NCBI RefSeq assembly: GCF_018613835.1
Contig: NZ_JAGGPM010000007.1
Location: 62,001 to 126,000, forward strand
Reading direction: 5' to 3'
Length of the DNA stretch: 64,000 nt
Source: Arthrobacter sp. ISL-5
GTDB taxonomy: Bacteria; Actinomycetota; Actinomycetes; Actinomycetales; Micrococcaceae
Position numbers and translations under genes: made by a program. Under the pieces are notes generated by a model. The model was not told the origin of the DNA and made no database searches. It saw nothing but the letters and a program-made list of their open reading frames with translations. Positions 1-7,524 of the stretch are shown here, one piece after another (position 1 is the stretch's first letter; each line of letters opens with the position of its first letter).

Positions 1-209
1 ACGGCCTGAACGCTGCAACCGGACAGTACGTTGATCTGATGGCTGCAGGCATCAACGACCCCGTCAAGGTAACGCGCTCTGCCCTGCAGAACGCCGCTTC
101 CATCGCGGGCCTGTTCCTCACCACCGAGGCCGTAGTGGCCGACAAGCCGGAGAAGAACGCTCCGGCCATGGGCGGCGGCGACGAGATGGGCGGCATGGGC
201 GGTTTCTAA
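1..209 (+). CDS. groL: 60 kDa chaperonin GroEL, C-terminal fragment
   Basis: The window opens inside this gene; only about the last 68 codons are present. The reading frame gives an apical-to-equatorial GroEL C-terminus ([12 protein letters not shown], then [20 protein letters not shown]) and ends in the Gly/Met-rich tail [11 protein letters not shown] typical of the flexible chaperonin C-terminus. GroEL is the ATP-dependent cytosolic folding chamber. Actinobacteria often carry two copies; the Gly/Met tail, rather than a His-rich tail, points to the housekeeping type. No groES is visible, and the gene is followed at once by a strong terminator, so it is transcriptionally isolated from what follows. 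Confidence 0.95.
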   Translation, partial: GLNAATGQYVDLMAAGINDPVKVTRSALQNAASIAGLFLTTEAVVADKPEKNAPAMGGGDEMGGMGGF

Positions 210-240
210 CCCCCGGCCTTCCGGCTAGCGAACCACGCTT

Positions 241-288
241 AAAGATCGGCGGCGGTCCCACCTTCGGGTGGGTCCGCCGCCGGTCTTT
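241..288 (+). terminator. Rho-independent terminator of groEL
   Basis: A 22-bp stem (241-262 with 267-288) is closed by a TTCG tetraloop. It carries one G-T pair and one mismatch. The 5' arm starts AAAGA and the 3' arm ends in TCTTTAA, giving a short U tract. It begins 31 bases after the groEL stop. Confidence 0.88.
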
Positions 289-384
289 AACCGCGCTGGT
301 CTTTAAGGGCACGGGTCTTTGAGGGCGAAGGTCTTCTGCAGGCGCAGGGACGGTAGTGACGGCGGTGTCTGGCAGGATGGATTC

Positions 385-1449
385 GTGACGATTACAGCAG
401 CGGCCGACGGTTCGGCCTTAGGAAATCCCGGTCCGGCCGGATGGGCCTGGTACGTGAACGACGATTGCTGGCGCGCCGGAGGGTGGCCGCACGGCACGAA
501 CAACCAGGGTGAGCTGATGGCTGTGCTGGATCTCTTCCGCGCCACCGCCCACATTCCGCAGGAGGACCTCCGGATTCTCTGCGACAGCCAGTACGTGATC
601 AATTCAGTGACCAAATGGATGCCCGGCTGGAAGCGCAAAGGGTGGCGGAAGGCCGACGGCAAGCCAGTCCTCAACGTTGACATCCTCAAGGAAATTGACC
701 GGGAACTGGCGGGCCGGAAATACACCTTTGAGTGGGTCAGGGGCCATGCGGGCCATGACCTGAACGAAGCGGCCGACGAACGCGCCCGGGCCGTGGCCCA
801 GGCCTACCAGCAGGGCGTGGCGGCCCGGTCGGGGCCCGGCTTCCGCGGGGCTGCCGCCGGCGTCCAGGAACCGGAAGCCCGGGAAGCCGCGGCTGTGGGT
901 GATTCCTTATCCCTCGCCGAACCCGACGGAGCGGACGAGCTGGACCTCTTCGGCGGCCTGGACAGCTCCGGACTGAACGGCGCCGGAGTGGGCAGCAACG
1001 GGTCTGGCAGCAGCGTGCGGGCAAGCAACGGACCGGTCGCCCTCAGCGAGCCGGACCTGTTCAGCGAACTGGACCCGGACGTTTTTTCGGCGACCCGGGG
1101 CCGCGGCCCCAGCGCGGAAGAAACCGTGGAAGCGCTCGAGCGCGAGCTCCTCCGCCCGGACGTGCGCAGCGACATCGGGCGCACCGCCGTGCTGCTGCAT
1201 CCGGACTTCGTGGAAATCGGTAGCGCCGGAAGGATCTGGACCCGCGACGCGATGATGATGTCCCTGGAGGAAAGCCCGGGAGGCCCGACCGACCTCGACG
1301 TGCTGGGTGCCGACCGCATCGGCTCGAACACAATTCTGCTGACCTACCGCAGCTACTCACGCTCCGGCACAGCCCTCCGGAGCTCCCTGTGGGTCTTGGA
1401 CGGCGGACAATGGCGCCTCCGCTTCCATCAAAGCACGCCGGAGGCCTGA
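385..1449 (+). CDS. rnhA: RNase H family protein fused to a SnoaL/DUF4440-like domain
   Basis: Residues 1-140 form a type-I RNase H fold that degrades RNA in RNA:DNA hybrids. The metal-binding acidic residues are visible as D8 (AADGSALGNPGP), E43 (NNQGELMAV), D67 (CDSQYVI) and D131 (NEAADERA), with the histidine loop GHAGH before the last one. I chose the GTG at 385, giving VTITAAADGS, because RNase H strand 1 begins there; an upstream ATG at 319 would add 22 residues with no domain. After a Gly/Ser-rich low-complexity linker (about 150-240), the last ~110 residues (ALERELLRPDV, LLHPDFVEIGSAGR, WVLDGGQWRLRFHQS) look like a DUF4440/SnoaL-like alpha+beta barrel. The fusion makes it 354 aa against about 150 for plain RNase HI. 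The second domain's role is unknown. Confidence 0.85.
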   Translation: MTITAAADGSALGNPGPAGWAWYVNDDCWRAGGWPHGTNNQGELMAVLDLFRATAHIPQEDLRILCDSQYVINSVTKWMPGWKRKGWRKADGKPVLNVDILKEIDRELAGRKYTFEWVRGHAGHDLNEAADERARAVAQAYQQGVAARSGPGFRGAAAGVQEPEAREAAAVGDSLSLAEPDGADELDLFGGLDSSGLNGAGVGSNGSGSSVRASNGPVALSEPDLFSELDPDVFSATRGRGPSAEETVEALERELLRPDVRSDIGRTAVLLHPDFVEIGSAGRIWTRDAMMMSLEESPGGPTDLDVLGADRIGSNTILLTYRSYSRSGTALRSSLWVLDGGQWRLRFHQSTPEA

Positions 1450-1568
1450 CACGGGCCTGCGGCCTCCCGGGGTGCTAGTCCGAAAATGAGGTGCGGTGCC
1501 TGTGGTTGGCATGGGTGGGGGTATCCCGGGGCAAAGTAGAGCCGCCGGTGGGTCGTGAAGATCGGTAC

Positions 1569-2837
1569 TCAGGCGGCAGTGGTCAGGGTGACGGTGTAGC
1601 CGAGGGCTTCGAGTTGGCGGACGTGGTTGAGTTTGCTGGTGTCGGGGTTGGTGTGGCGGCTGAAGTGATCGGCGCCGAGGTCATGGAATCGTGCGTCCGG
1701 ATCCTGCAGCAGGTGCCAGACGATGACGAGAATGGAACGTCCGATGGCGACGATGGCGCGTTTCTTGCCCCGCCGCCGGGCGATCCGTCGGTAGCGTTCG
1801 CCCAGGAAGGTATCGGTTCTTCCGGCGTTGACGGCGGCCTCGCCCAGGACCCGGGCAAGATAACGGTTGCCGTGCCCGGTCGAGCCGTTTCCCTTGGTCT
1901 TCCCGGCGGAGGAGCTGATGCCCGGGGAGAACTTCGCCCAGGAACACAGATGCCCCGCGGTCGGGAACCGTGACATGTCGACCCCGATTTCGGCGATGAT
2001 GATGGCGGCGGCGACGGGGCCGATGCCCGGGATCTCATCCAGGCGTTCCGCCGCCGACGCGAAAGGGGCCAGTTGCGCCTCGATCTGTTCATCAACTGCG
2101 GCGATATCGGCGTCGATCCCGTCGATCCTGGCCAGCATCCGTGCCAGCAGGAATCGGTGATGGTCATCAAAACGGCCCGTGAAGGCTTCCTCGAGTTGGG
2201 TGATCTTCCTGCGCATGCTTGACCGTGCCAGCTGGGCGAGTACCATCGGATTCTGTTCGCCGGCTACCAGTGCCGCCATCATCTCCCGTCCGGAGACCCC
2301 GAAGATGTCGGAGGCGACGACGGAGAGCTTGATGCAGGCGTCCTCGAGGAGTTTTTCGACCCGGTTCTTCTCTGCTGTCCGTGTCCCGACCAGATCAATC
2401 CGGTAGCGGGTCAGGTCCCGGAGCCGGCGGATGGGGGCCGGCGGGACGAAGCTGGGACGGAGCATCTGACGTTCGGCGACCTTGCACAACCATACGGAAT
2501 CGAGCACGTCTGTCTTCGGCCTCCCGGGCAGATGCCTGACGTCACGCGCATTGACCAGCCACGGCTCCAGCCCATGGGCCTCGAGGACGTAAAACACCGG
2601 CTTCCAATAGTCCGAGGTCGCTTCCATCACCACCCGCTCGACGCGCAGGTCGACGAGACGGTTGGCCAGCTCCGCCAACGAACGGCTCATCGTCGAATGC
2701 GTGGACACCTCCTGCAACCGCTTCTTCGGGTTCCTCTCCGCGGGGACCCGGACACAACACACCAGTTCGGCTTTGCCGATATCCAGGGCCGCGACCCTGG
2801 CAATGATCTGTTCCTCATCCTGGGATTCGGCCAGCAT
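1569..2837 (-). CDS. IS110-family DEDD transposase
   Basis: A full-length 422-residue transposase. The N-terminal RuvC-like DEDD domain shows all four acidic residues: D19 (AALDIGKAE), E72 (VVMEATSDYW), D110 and D113 (GRPKTDVLDSVWL). A central helical region (about 130-260) precedes the C-terminal Transposase_20 domain with a helix-hairpin-helix (DEIPGIGPVAAAIIIAEIG). The serine-rich motif FSPGISSSAGK (S308-S310) supplies the nucleophilic serine of this family. No frameshift or stop is present, so it should be active. IS110 enzymes recombine DNA guided by a bridge RNA from the element's own non-coding end. Starts ATG at 2837; MLAESQDEEQ precedes the first strand. Confidence 0.95.
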   Translation of the reverse strand: MLAESQDEEQIIARVAALDIGKAELVCCVRVPAERNPKKRLQEVSTHSTMSRSLAELANRLVDLRVERVVMEATSDYWKPVFYVLEAHGLEPWLVNARDVRHLPGRPKTDVLDSVWLCKVAERQMLRPSFVPPAPIRRLRDLTRYRIDLVGTRTAEKNRVEKLLEDACIKLSVVASDIFGVSGREMMAALVAGEQNPMVLAQLARSSMRRKITQLEEAFTGRFDDHHRFLLARMLARIDGIDADIAAVDEQIEAQLAPFASAAERLDEIPGIGPVAAAIIIAEIGVDMSRFPTAGHLCSWAKFSPGISSSAGKTKGNGSTGHGNRYLARVLGEAAVNAGRTDTFLGERYRRIARRRGKKRAIVAIGRSILVIVWHLLQDPDARFHDLGADHFSRHTNPDTSKLNHVRQLEALGYTVTLTTAA

Positions 2838-3005
2838 GGCCTACTCATCTCCTCACCCGACGCACCCGCTGACAGATAAGCGGCCGCCCGTGGGGGTCAC
2901 CGGGAAAAATCGGAATCTAGTCCTCGTTCTCGGCAAACGAAACAGTGAAGGGCCCACAGCGTGATCCCCCGCGCCCGGCTAGCTGACGGCCTGAATGAAC
3001 CATAG
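2838..3005 (-). ncRNA. candidate IS110 bridge (seek) RNA region
   Basis: The segment immediately upstream of the transposase on the minus strand has no ORF of its own. It contains self-complementary stretches (for example CCCGGTG against CCACGGG near 2884-2902) and lies where IS110-group elements encode their structured guide RNA. Location and family knowledge support the call; I could not fold it or define its ends. Confidence 0.3.
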
Positions 3006-3077
3006 AACCACGGCGTCGGCAGGCGACCACACGGACATTTTCAGCCCGGAACGGGCGCCCCGCAAGGGACACAAAGG

Positions 3078-3365
3078 CTAGCTGAAGCGCTGGGCGTTGC
3101 CCTGTTCAGCCTGGGCGTACGCGGCTGCAGCGGAGGACAGCGCGAGGTTGATGGAGGCCAGCGACGCCTCCACCTTGCCCTGCGTCAGCGTCCATTCGGT
3201 GACGAGCGCCTGGAAGTTGGTGGCGGCCGAGCCGCGCCAGGTGCCCTGGAGTTCGTCCAGGCCATGCTTCATGGCCTGGACGTCGGCGCTGATGCGGTCA
3301 ACGGTTGCCTTCACGTTGGCTGACTTCACCTGGAGGAGTTCGGTATCGACGGAAATGATGCTCAT
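3078..3365 (-). CDS. WXG100 (ESAT-6-like) protein
   Basis: A 95-residue all-helical hairpin protein. The WXG motif is WRG in the turn (ELQGTWRGSAATNF), followed by an amphipathic second helix. WXG100 proteins are leaderless substrates or structural partners of type VII (ESX) secretion. I start it at MSIISVDTELL (ATG 3365), preceded by GAGAGG at a good distance; a longer reading frame from 3401 has no extra homology. No ESX ATPase, EccB/D or mycosin is in this window, so it is an orphan here. It lies between the IS110 element and the kinase/regulator pair. Its C-terminus (EQGNAQRFS) shows no clear YxxxD/E signal. Confidence 0.85.
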   Translation of the reverse strand: MSIISVDTELLQVKSANVKATVDRISADVQAMKHGLDELQGTWRGSAATNFQALVTEWTLTQGKVEASLASINLALSSAAAAYAQAEQGNAQRFS

Positions 3366-3467
3366 GGCTGTGGCCTCTCTCGACATTGTGCGTGACTGCA
3401 ACGTGCGGGACTGCGACGTGGTCCGCTGTGTCGAGCCTATGAAGCCAGCCGGGGCCGGCGCGACAGG

Positions 3468-5087
3468 TCAGCTCCTGTATGTGGATAACCCCGCCTGGCT
3501 GCCGTTGCCGCCCCGGCCACCATCAGTCCGGCCACCGTCAGTCCCGCCGTCATCAGTCCTGCCGTCATCAGGGCTGCCGCTGGCGCCGTCCCCGGCGCCG
3601 TCGTCGGGTTTCCTGTCCAGGCGCTGGCTTCCGGAGCCGGCGCGGTGCTCTTCCCGGGCGTCATTCCTGGCGGGCAGGCTGACGATCAGCGTTGCGCCGC
3701 CGCCCGCTGTGGTGTCCACGCGGACGGATCCGCCGTGCGAGCCCACGATGGCCGCCACGATGGCCAGGCCCAGCCCGCTGCCGCCCGTATCCCTGGTGCG
3801 CGACGTGTCGGCCCGGTAGAAGCGCTCGAAGACTTTAGGCGCTTCGCTGTCCGGAATTCCGGGGCCGTGGTCCCGGACTTCGAGGACCGCCTGCAGGGAA
3901 TCGTCCTTGCCCGACCGCATGCCCACGGCGAGTTCGATCGGCGTGCCCTCCGGCGTGTACCGCAAGGCGTTGCCCACGAGGTTGCCCACCACCTGGCGGA
4001 GCTTCGCTTCGTCGCCGAGCACGGGCGCGGGCTGCGCGCGGCCTCCGTTGAGGCCCGTCAGGGCGATCACGCGGGTTGGGTCGCTGGCCTGGGTATCCAC
4101 CACGGCGTCGTGGGCGAGCAGTTGAAGGTCGACCGGCTTTTGCTGGAGCGGCCGCTGCTCATCGAGCCGTGCCAGCAGGAGCAGGTCCTCCACCATGGAG
4201 CCCATGCGCTTGGCTTCGCTCTCGATGCGGCCCATTGCGTTGGCAATCTCCTCAGGGGACTCCAGTGCGCCGTGCCGGTAGAGCTCTGAATAGCCCCTGA
4301 TGGTCACGAGCGGAGTGCGCAGTTCGTGCGAAGCGTCCGCGGCGAACCGACGCATGCGGTCCTCGGAGGCCATGCGTGCCGCGAAGGCAGCCTCGATGTG
4401 GGCGAGCATGGCGTTCAGCGACCGTCCGAGGCGGCCCACCTCCGTGTCCGGATTCTCCACTGCCACGCGCCGCGACAGGTCACCGGCCGCAATGGCGGCC
4501 GCCGTCTTCTCTACCCGGGCCAGCGGGCGGAAGGATCTGGTCACTGTCCAGGAGGCGATAAAGAAGGCGAGGATCAGCGTCAGGAGTCCAACACCCACCA
4601 CCACCAACGTGGCGTGGCCCAGAACTTGATCCACCGTCGAGAGCGGCAGGCCGATGACCACCACAGCCCGCTGCTGGTTGCTGTCTACGATGCTGACAGC
4701 AACCACCCGCCAGTTTTCGTTGTCTGTCCCGCGGACCTGGTAGGGCTGGAAACCACGCTGGCGGGCCTCATCCACGGTGATGGAATCGATGTCCGGGCGC
4801 GGGTCCCTGGTGTCGCTTAGAACCCGCCCTGCGGCTCCCGGGTAGTAGACCACCACCGAGTAGTCGGTGGGGACGCTTGTGTTGGGCGTGGCTATTTGGC
4901 TAAATGACCGCTCCTGCTCGGCGGATTCGACGGCGGCTTTAAGTTTGTCGTCCACCTGGCCTTCGAGGTAGCTCCGCAGCAGGGTCAGCGTGCCCGCCCC
5001 CGTCACGGCCAGGGCCACGAGCATGAGTGCCATCATGATCGCCACCAGTTGCGACCGGAGTGTGGCGGACTTCCAACGTTCCAGCAA
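3468..5087 (-). CDS. membrane sensor histidine kinase (OmpR-type two-component system)
   Basis: A 539-residue kinase partnered with the adjacent response regulator. Order of parts: TM1 about 14-38; an extracytoplasmic sensor of about 110 residues; TM2 about 159-182; HAMP to about 235; HisKA with the phospho-acceptor H254 in DASHELRTPL; HATPase_c with N box (VGNALRYTPEG), G1 (RDHGPGIPD), F box (FERFYRAD) and G2 (GGSGLGLAIV). The start appears to be TTG at 5087, two bases after the regulator's stop, implying translational coupling. The last ~50 residues are an unusual Gly/Asp/Thr/Arg-rich repeat tail (GRTDDGGTDGGRTDGG) absent from typical homologues. The architecture resembles actinobacterial TrcS/MprB-like kinases; the stimulus cannot be told from sequence. 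Confidence 0.93.
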   Translation of the reverse strand: MLERWKSATLRSQLVAIMMALMLVALAVTGAGTLTLLRSYLEGQVDDKLKAAVESAEQERSFSQIATPNTSVPTDYSVVVYYPGAAGRVLSDTRDPRPDIDSITVDEARQRGFQPYQVRGTDNENWRVVAVSIVDSNQQRAVVVIGLPLSTVDQVLGHATLVVVGVGLLTLILAFFIASWTVTRSFRPLARVEKTAAAIAAGDLSRRVAVENPDTEVGRLGRSLNAMLAHIEAAFAARMASEDRMRRFAADASHELRTPLVTIRGYSELYRHGALESPEEIANAMGRIESEAKRMGSMVEDLLLLARLDEQRPLQQKPVDLQLLAHDAVVDTQASDPTRVIALTGLNGGRAQPAPVLGDEAKLRQVVGNLVGNALRYTPEGTPIELAVGMRSGKDDSLQAVLEVRDHGPGIPDSEAPKVFERFYRADTSRTRDTGGSGLGLAIVAAIVGSHGGSVRVDTTAGGGATLIVSLPARNDAREEHRAGSGSQRLDRKPDDGAGDGASGSPDDGRTDDGGTDGGRTDGGRGGNGSQAGLSTYRS

Positions 5088-5089
5088 GG

Positions 5090-5812
5090 TCAGCGCTTTT
5101 CTGCTGTCCGCAGCACGTAGCCGACGCCGCGTTTGGTCTGGATCAGGGCCGGGGCGTCGGGATCGATGTCCACTTTGCGCCGCAGGTAGGAGATGTAGGA
5201 CTCCACGATCGAGGCATCACCGTTGAAGTCGTACTCCCAGACGTGGTCCAGGATCTGCGCCTTGGAGAGGACACGGTTCGGGTTGAGCATCAGGTACCTC
5301 AGGAGCTTGAACTCGGTGGGCGACAGCTCAATGACCGTTCCGCCGCGGCGCACCTCGTGGGCGTCGTCGTCGAGCTCGAGGTCGTCGACGCGGATGACTG
5401 CCTCGTCGTCGTCCAGCATCGGCTGGGTGCGGCGCAGCACCGCGCGGATGCGTGCCACCACTTCGTCGAGGCTGAACGGTTTGGTGACGTAGTCGTCGCC
5501 GCCCACGGTCAGTCCGGTGACCTTGTCTTCGGTGTCGTCCTTGGCGGTGAGGAACAGGACCGGGAAGTGCTTGCCTGAGGCGCGAAGCCGCCGCGTGACG
5601 GTGAAGCCGTCCATGTCCGGAAGCATGACGTCCAGCACGGCGAGGTCCGGAGTGTGGGCTTCCGCGGCCGCAAGGGCCTCGCGCCCGTTGCCGGCCGACA
5701 CGACCTCGAACCCGGCGAAGCGCAGCGATGTGGACAGAAGCTCGCGGATGTTGGGCTCGTCATCGACCACGAGGAGCTTGGCTTCGGCACCGTTCTTTTT
5801 CATATCTCCCAT
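5090..5812 (-). CDS. OmpR/PhoB-family response regulator
   Basis: A 240-residue regulator. The N-terminal receiver domain has the acidic pair in VVDDEPNIREL, the phospho-acceptor Asp in LAVLDVMLPDMDGF, the conserved Thr in FLTAKDD and Lys in DYVTKPF. The C-terminal winged helix (ELSPTEFKLLRYLMLNPN, then ESYISYLRRKVD) binds DNA. The start is taken at ATG 5812 (MGDMKKNG), which has GGGAG at a suitable spacing; the ATG at 5803 would place that sequence too close. It is the upstream gene of a two-gene operon with the kinase, which follows after two bases. Targets are unknown. Confidence 0.95.
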   Translation of the reverse strand: MGDMKKNGAEAKLLVVDDEPNIRELLSTSLRFAGFEVVSAGNGREALAAAEAHTPDLAVLDVMLPDMDGFTVTRRLRASGKHFPVLFLTAKDDTEDKVTGLTVGGDDYVTKPFSLDEVVARIRAVLRRTQPMLDDDEAVIRVDDLELDDDAHEVRRGGTVIELSPTEFKLLRYLMLNPNRVLSKAQILDHVWEYDFNGDASIVESYISYLRRKVDIDPDAPALIQTKRGVGYVLRTAEKR

Positions 5813-5864
5813 GATGCTCCCAGAATCTGGGAGTTTTCTGGATGAAAGTTGTGTGTTGCTTGGG

Positions 5865-7511
5865 CTAGCCTGCTTTGTCCACGTCCTTGGCGTCCATGAT
5901 CCGGTACGCGTAGCCCTGCTCTGCCAGGAACCGCTGCCGCTTGGCAGCGAAATCCTGGTCCAGGGTGTCCCGGGCAACCAGCGAGTAGAAGCGTGCCGCG
6001 CGGCCGTCCTGCTTGGGGCGCAGCAGCCGGCCCAGCCGCTGGGCTTCCTCCTGCCGCGACCCGAAGGAGCCCGAAACCTGGATCGCCACGGATGCTTCCG
6101 GGAGATCAATGGAGAAGTTGGCCACCTTGGACACGACGAGGGTCTGGACTTCACCGGCCCGGAAGGCGTCAAAGAGCTTTTGGCGTTCCTTCACCGAGGT
6201 TTCACCCTTGATGACCGGGGCGTCCAGACGCTCGCCCAGCTCATCGAGCTGGTCGATGTACTGCCCGATCACCAGCACCTGCTCGCCGCGGTGCCGTTCC
6301 ACCAGATGCTCCGCGACCAGGGTCTTGGTCTCGGACGTGGCGCAGAGCCGGTACTTGTCGGCGTCGTCGGCCATGGCGTAGGCAACGCGCTCGTCCCGCG
6401 GAAGGTCCACCCGCACCTCCACGCAGTCCGCGGGCGCGATGTAGCCCTGGGCCTCGATGTCCTTCCACGGTGCGTCGTACCGCTTGCGCCCGATCAGGCT
6501 GAACACCTCGCCCTCCCTGCCGTCCTCGCGCACCAGCGTGGCCGTGAGGCCCAGCCGGCGTCGGGCCTGGAGGTCTGCGGTCATCCGGAAGATCGGTGCC
6601 GGGAGCAGGTGGACCTCGTCGTAGATGATCAGGCCCCAGTCGTTGCCGTCCACGAGCTCAAGGTGCGGGTACAGGCCGCCGCGCTTCGTCGTGAGGACCT
6701 GGTACGTGGCTATCGTCACCGGCCGGACTTCCTTGACGGCACCGGAGTATTCCCCAATTTCGGCCTCGGTCAGCGAAGTCCGCTTGAGCAGTTCATCCTT
6801 CCACTGCCTCGCCGCGACGGTGTTGGTCACGAGGATCAGCGTGGTGGTGGAGCTCGTGGCCATTGCCGCGGCGCCCACCAGGGTCTTACCGGCGCCGCAG
6901 GGCAGCACCACCACGCCGCTGCCGCCCGCCCAGAAGTTCTCGGTGGCCAGCCGCTGGTAGGGCCGCAGCTGCCAGCCTGACTCGTTGAGCATGATGGGGT
7001 GGGGCGTGCCGTCGACATATCCGGCCAGATCCTCTGCCGGCCAGCCGATCTTCAGGAGCAGCTGCTTGAGCTGACCGCGCTGGGAGGAGTGGACCACCAC
7101 GGTCTCGCCGTCGATGCGCGGACCCAGCAGCGGCTGGATTTTCTTGGCCCTGATGACCTCTTCAAGCACGGGGTAGTCATTGGTGCGCATGACCAGCCCG
7201 TGCTGCGGATCCTTCTCCAGCCTGAGCCGCCCGTAGCGGGACATGGTTTCCTCGATGTCGATCAGCAACGAATGCGGGACCGGGAAACGGGAGTACTTGA
7301 GCAGGGTGTCGAGCACTTTCTCGGCATCCAGGCCGGCCGCCCTGGCATTCCAGAGCCCCAGCGGCGTCAGCCGGTAGCTGTGCATGTGTTCCGGCGCGCG
7401 CTCCAGCTCGGCGAAGGCAGCGATGGCATGCCGGGCTTCGGTGGCCTGTTCGTGGTCGACTTCCAAGAGGATGGTCTTGTCGCTCTGGACAATCAGCGGG
7501 CCGTCATTCAC
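5865..7511 (-). CDS. XPB/ERCC3-type DNA repair helicase
   Basis: A 548-residue superfamily-2 helicase of the archaeal/mycobacterial XPB type, a 3'-to-5' DNA translocase linked to repair. The N-terminal ~170 residues form the damage-recognition/helicase_C_3-like region (NDGPLIVQSDKTILLEVDH). The motor follows: motif I PCGAGKT, motif II as DEVH, motif III LTAT, an RED motif in TLVREDGREGE, and motif VI as EEAQRLGRLLRPK. The start is GTG at 7511 (VNDGPLIVQ), where the family begins; upstream in-frame residues are shadow sequence. It lies 13 bases after the larger helicase-associated gene and is probably co-transcribed with it. Confidence 0.93.
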   Translation of the reverse strand: MNDGPLIVQSDKTILLEVDHEQATEARHAIAAFAELERAPEHMHSYRLTPLGLWNARAAGLDAEKVLDTLLKYSRFPVPHSLLIDIEETMSRYGRLRLEKDPQHGLVMRTNDYPVLEEVIRAKKIQPLLGPRIDGETVVVHSSQRGQLKQLLLKIGWPAEDLAGYVDGTPHPIMLNESGWQLRPYQRLATENFWAGGSGVVVLPCGAGKTLVGAAAMATSSTTTLILVTNTVAARQWKDELLKRTSLTEAEIGEYSGAVKEVRPVTIATYQVLTTKRGGLYPHLELVDGNDWGLIIYDEVHLLPAPIFRMTADLQARRRLGLTATLVREDGREGEVFSLIGRKRYDAPWKDIEAQGYIAPADCVEVRVDLPRDERVAYAMADDADKYRLCATSETKTLVAEHLVERHRGEQVLVIGQYIDQLDELGERLDAPVIKGETSVKERQKLFDAFRAGEVQTLVVSKVANFSIDLPEASVAIQVSGSFGSRQEEAQRLGRLLRPKQDGRAARFYSLVARDTLDQDFAAKRQRFLAEQGYAYRIMDAKDVDKAG

Positions 7512-7524
7512 GCTGCCAAAACCT

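Larger units (their letters stand above)
1450..3077 (-). mobile_element. IS110-family insertion sequence (limits not resolved)
   Basis: One intact IS110-type transposase gene (1569-2837) is flanked by about 120 bases on its 3' side and about 240 bases on its 5' side before host genes resume. IS110 elements lack classical terminal inverted repeats and usually make no target duplication, so exact ends cannot be read from one copy; the coordinates given are outer bounds only. The long 5' non-coding side is where this family carries its guide (bridge) RNA. It is inserted between the RNase H gene and the WXG100 gene without visibly damaging either. Confidence 0.6.

Noticed and set aside
1482..3042. 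Inverted GAAAATG/CATTTTC near both sides of the IS110 gene as terminal repeats
   Set aside because: Seven bases only, and IS110 elements do not have classical terminal inverted repeats; one side may be host DNA.
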